Shown here piece by piece: positions 63,583 through 64,000 of a stretch of 64,000 nt of DNA; the first letter of the stretch is position 1, and each line of letters begins with the position of its first letter. Location: assembly GCA_902534735.1 (NCBI GenBank), contig CACARD010000005.1:32737-96736 (forward strand). The letters are read 5' to 3'. Source of the stretch: an uncultured Pelagibacteraceae bacterium. Lineage in GTDB: Bacteria; Pseudomonadota; Alphaproteobacteria; Pelagibacterales; Pelagibacteraceae. Below the pieces are notes generated by a model. The model had not been told where the DNA came from. It did not search any database and saw nothing but the letters and a program-made list of their open reading frames with translations. The translations under genes and the position numbers were made by a program.

Positions 63583-64000
63583 TTATTTAATTTCAATAAG
63601 TTTCTTTTTTTTATGTTCCGGGATAATCCTTTCACATGCGATTGTTAAAAGACCATCTTTTAACTCTGCACCATTCACTTTTACATCATCTGCAATTGTA
63701 AATGATCTCGCAAATTGTCTTTGCGATATACCTTTGTGGATTATCTCTCCATCTTGGTTTTTGTTTTCACTTCTATCAACTTGTTTAGTTCTTACAGTTA
63801 ATAGATTATCTTCAAACTCTACCTCAACATCTTTTTTGCTAAAACCAGCTAAAGCAACCTCTATTGAGTAGTTATCTTTGCCAGTTCTTCTTATGTTGTA
63901 AGGCGGGTAGTTTGACTGCATACTTAAACCACCATTGCCCAACATACTTTCGAATTGGTCAAACATATCGTCAAAACCAATTGAGAAAGGCCGAAGTGAG
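63583..64000 (-). CDS. small heat shock protein Hsp20/IbpA (5' end cut by window edge)
   Basis: Alpha-crystallin-domain chaperone. The ORF track starts at 63966, but the frame stays open to the window edge, reading SLRPFSIGFDDMFDQFESML, which is the usual N-terminal start of this family, so the true start is beyond 64000. The alpha-crystallin domain shows YPPYNIRRTGKDNYSIEVALAGFSKKDVEVEFEDNLLTV and the closing IAC..RIIPEHKKKKLIEI. It normally holds unfolding proteins for DnaK/ClpB. Confidence 0.93.
   Translation of the reverse strand, partial: SLRPFSIGFDDMFDQFESMLGNGGLSMQSNYPPYNIRRTGKDNYSIEVALAGFSKKDVEVEFEDNLLTVRTKQVDRSENKNQDGEIIHKGISQRQFARSFTIADDVKVNGAELKDGLLTIACERIIPEHKKKKLIEIK

Overview
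The window looks like a chromosomal segment of a SAR11-type alphaproteobacterium (Candidatus Pelagibacter or a close relative). The DNA is very AT-rich and genes sit almost end to end, with many start/stop overlaps. The longest gene-free stretch is about 180 bases, so no gap exceeds 300 bases. I see no transposases, phage genes, CRISPR arrays, rRNA or tRNA. Gene order is alphaproteobacterial: mdh-sucCDAB-lpd, atpHAGDC without F0 genes, rplU-rpmA-obg-proBA-nadD-rsfS-ctpA-rppH, chvI-chvG-ahcY-tsaE-amgK-murU, and a RegA/ActR-type regulator.

Layout: 1-8025 is a TCA-cycle operon (end of malate dehydrogenase, succinyl-CoA synthetase, 2-oxoglutarate dehydrogenase E1/E2, lipoamide dehydrogenase). 8029-10680 holds an orphan methyltransferase and primosomal helicase PriA. 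10783-15568 is the F1 ATP synthase operon. 15561-22066 is a minus-strand run starting at rplU and including proline synthesis, NAD synthesis and ribosome-assembly genes. 22131-24564 is metX-metW-gloB behind a SAM-II-type riboswitch. 24745-26713 is hisC-tyrA. 26715-30269 holds an NlpC/P60 peptidase, an AmpG-like permease and TrkH. 30356-33830 holds a class I lysyl-tRNA synthetase, pyrD, rpmB and a queuosine-precursor transporter. 33831-37979 is a four-gene polyamine operon (decarboxylase, deoxyhypusine-synthase-like protein, AguB, AguA) with a structured leader, divergent from the RegA-type regulator. 38691-42108 holds bioY and polA. 42160-47789 holds the ChvI/ChvG two-component system, ahcY, tsaE, amgK and murU. 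47786-50296 holds gpmA, a VanZ-like protein, the DUF1476 (zeta) ATPase inhibitor, a thermonuclease and a transglycosylase-like lipoprotein. 50286-57827 holds an RND efflux pair, a sulfurtransferase, msrA, a DMT permease, an AlkA-like glycosylase and two DUF1330 paralogues. 57855-63079 holds a phosphoribosyltransferase and a complete BMP-type (nucleoside-like) ABC importer. The window ends with a small lipoprotein and a truncated Hsp20 gene.

Functional links: energy metabolism is covered by the TCA operon and F1-ATPase, with the F1 inhibitor zeta encoded about 33 kb away. AmpG, a cytosolic-looking SH3-NlpC/P60 peptidase, AmgK, MurU and an SLT-fold lipoprotein form a plausible peptidoglycan-recycling set spread over three loci. 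Methionine metabolism is represented by riboswitch-controlled metX/metW and by ahcY. Most of the content is housekeeping. The parts most worth a second look are the metX riboswitch with an unusual downstream region, the promoter and leader of the polyamine operon, and its deoxyhypusine-synthase-like enzyme in a bacterium.
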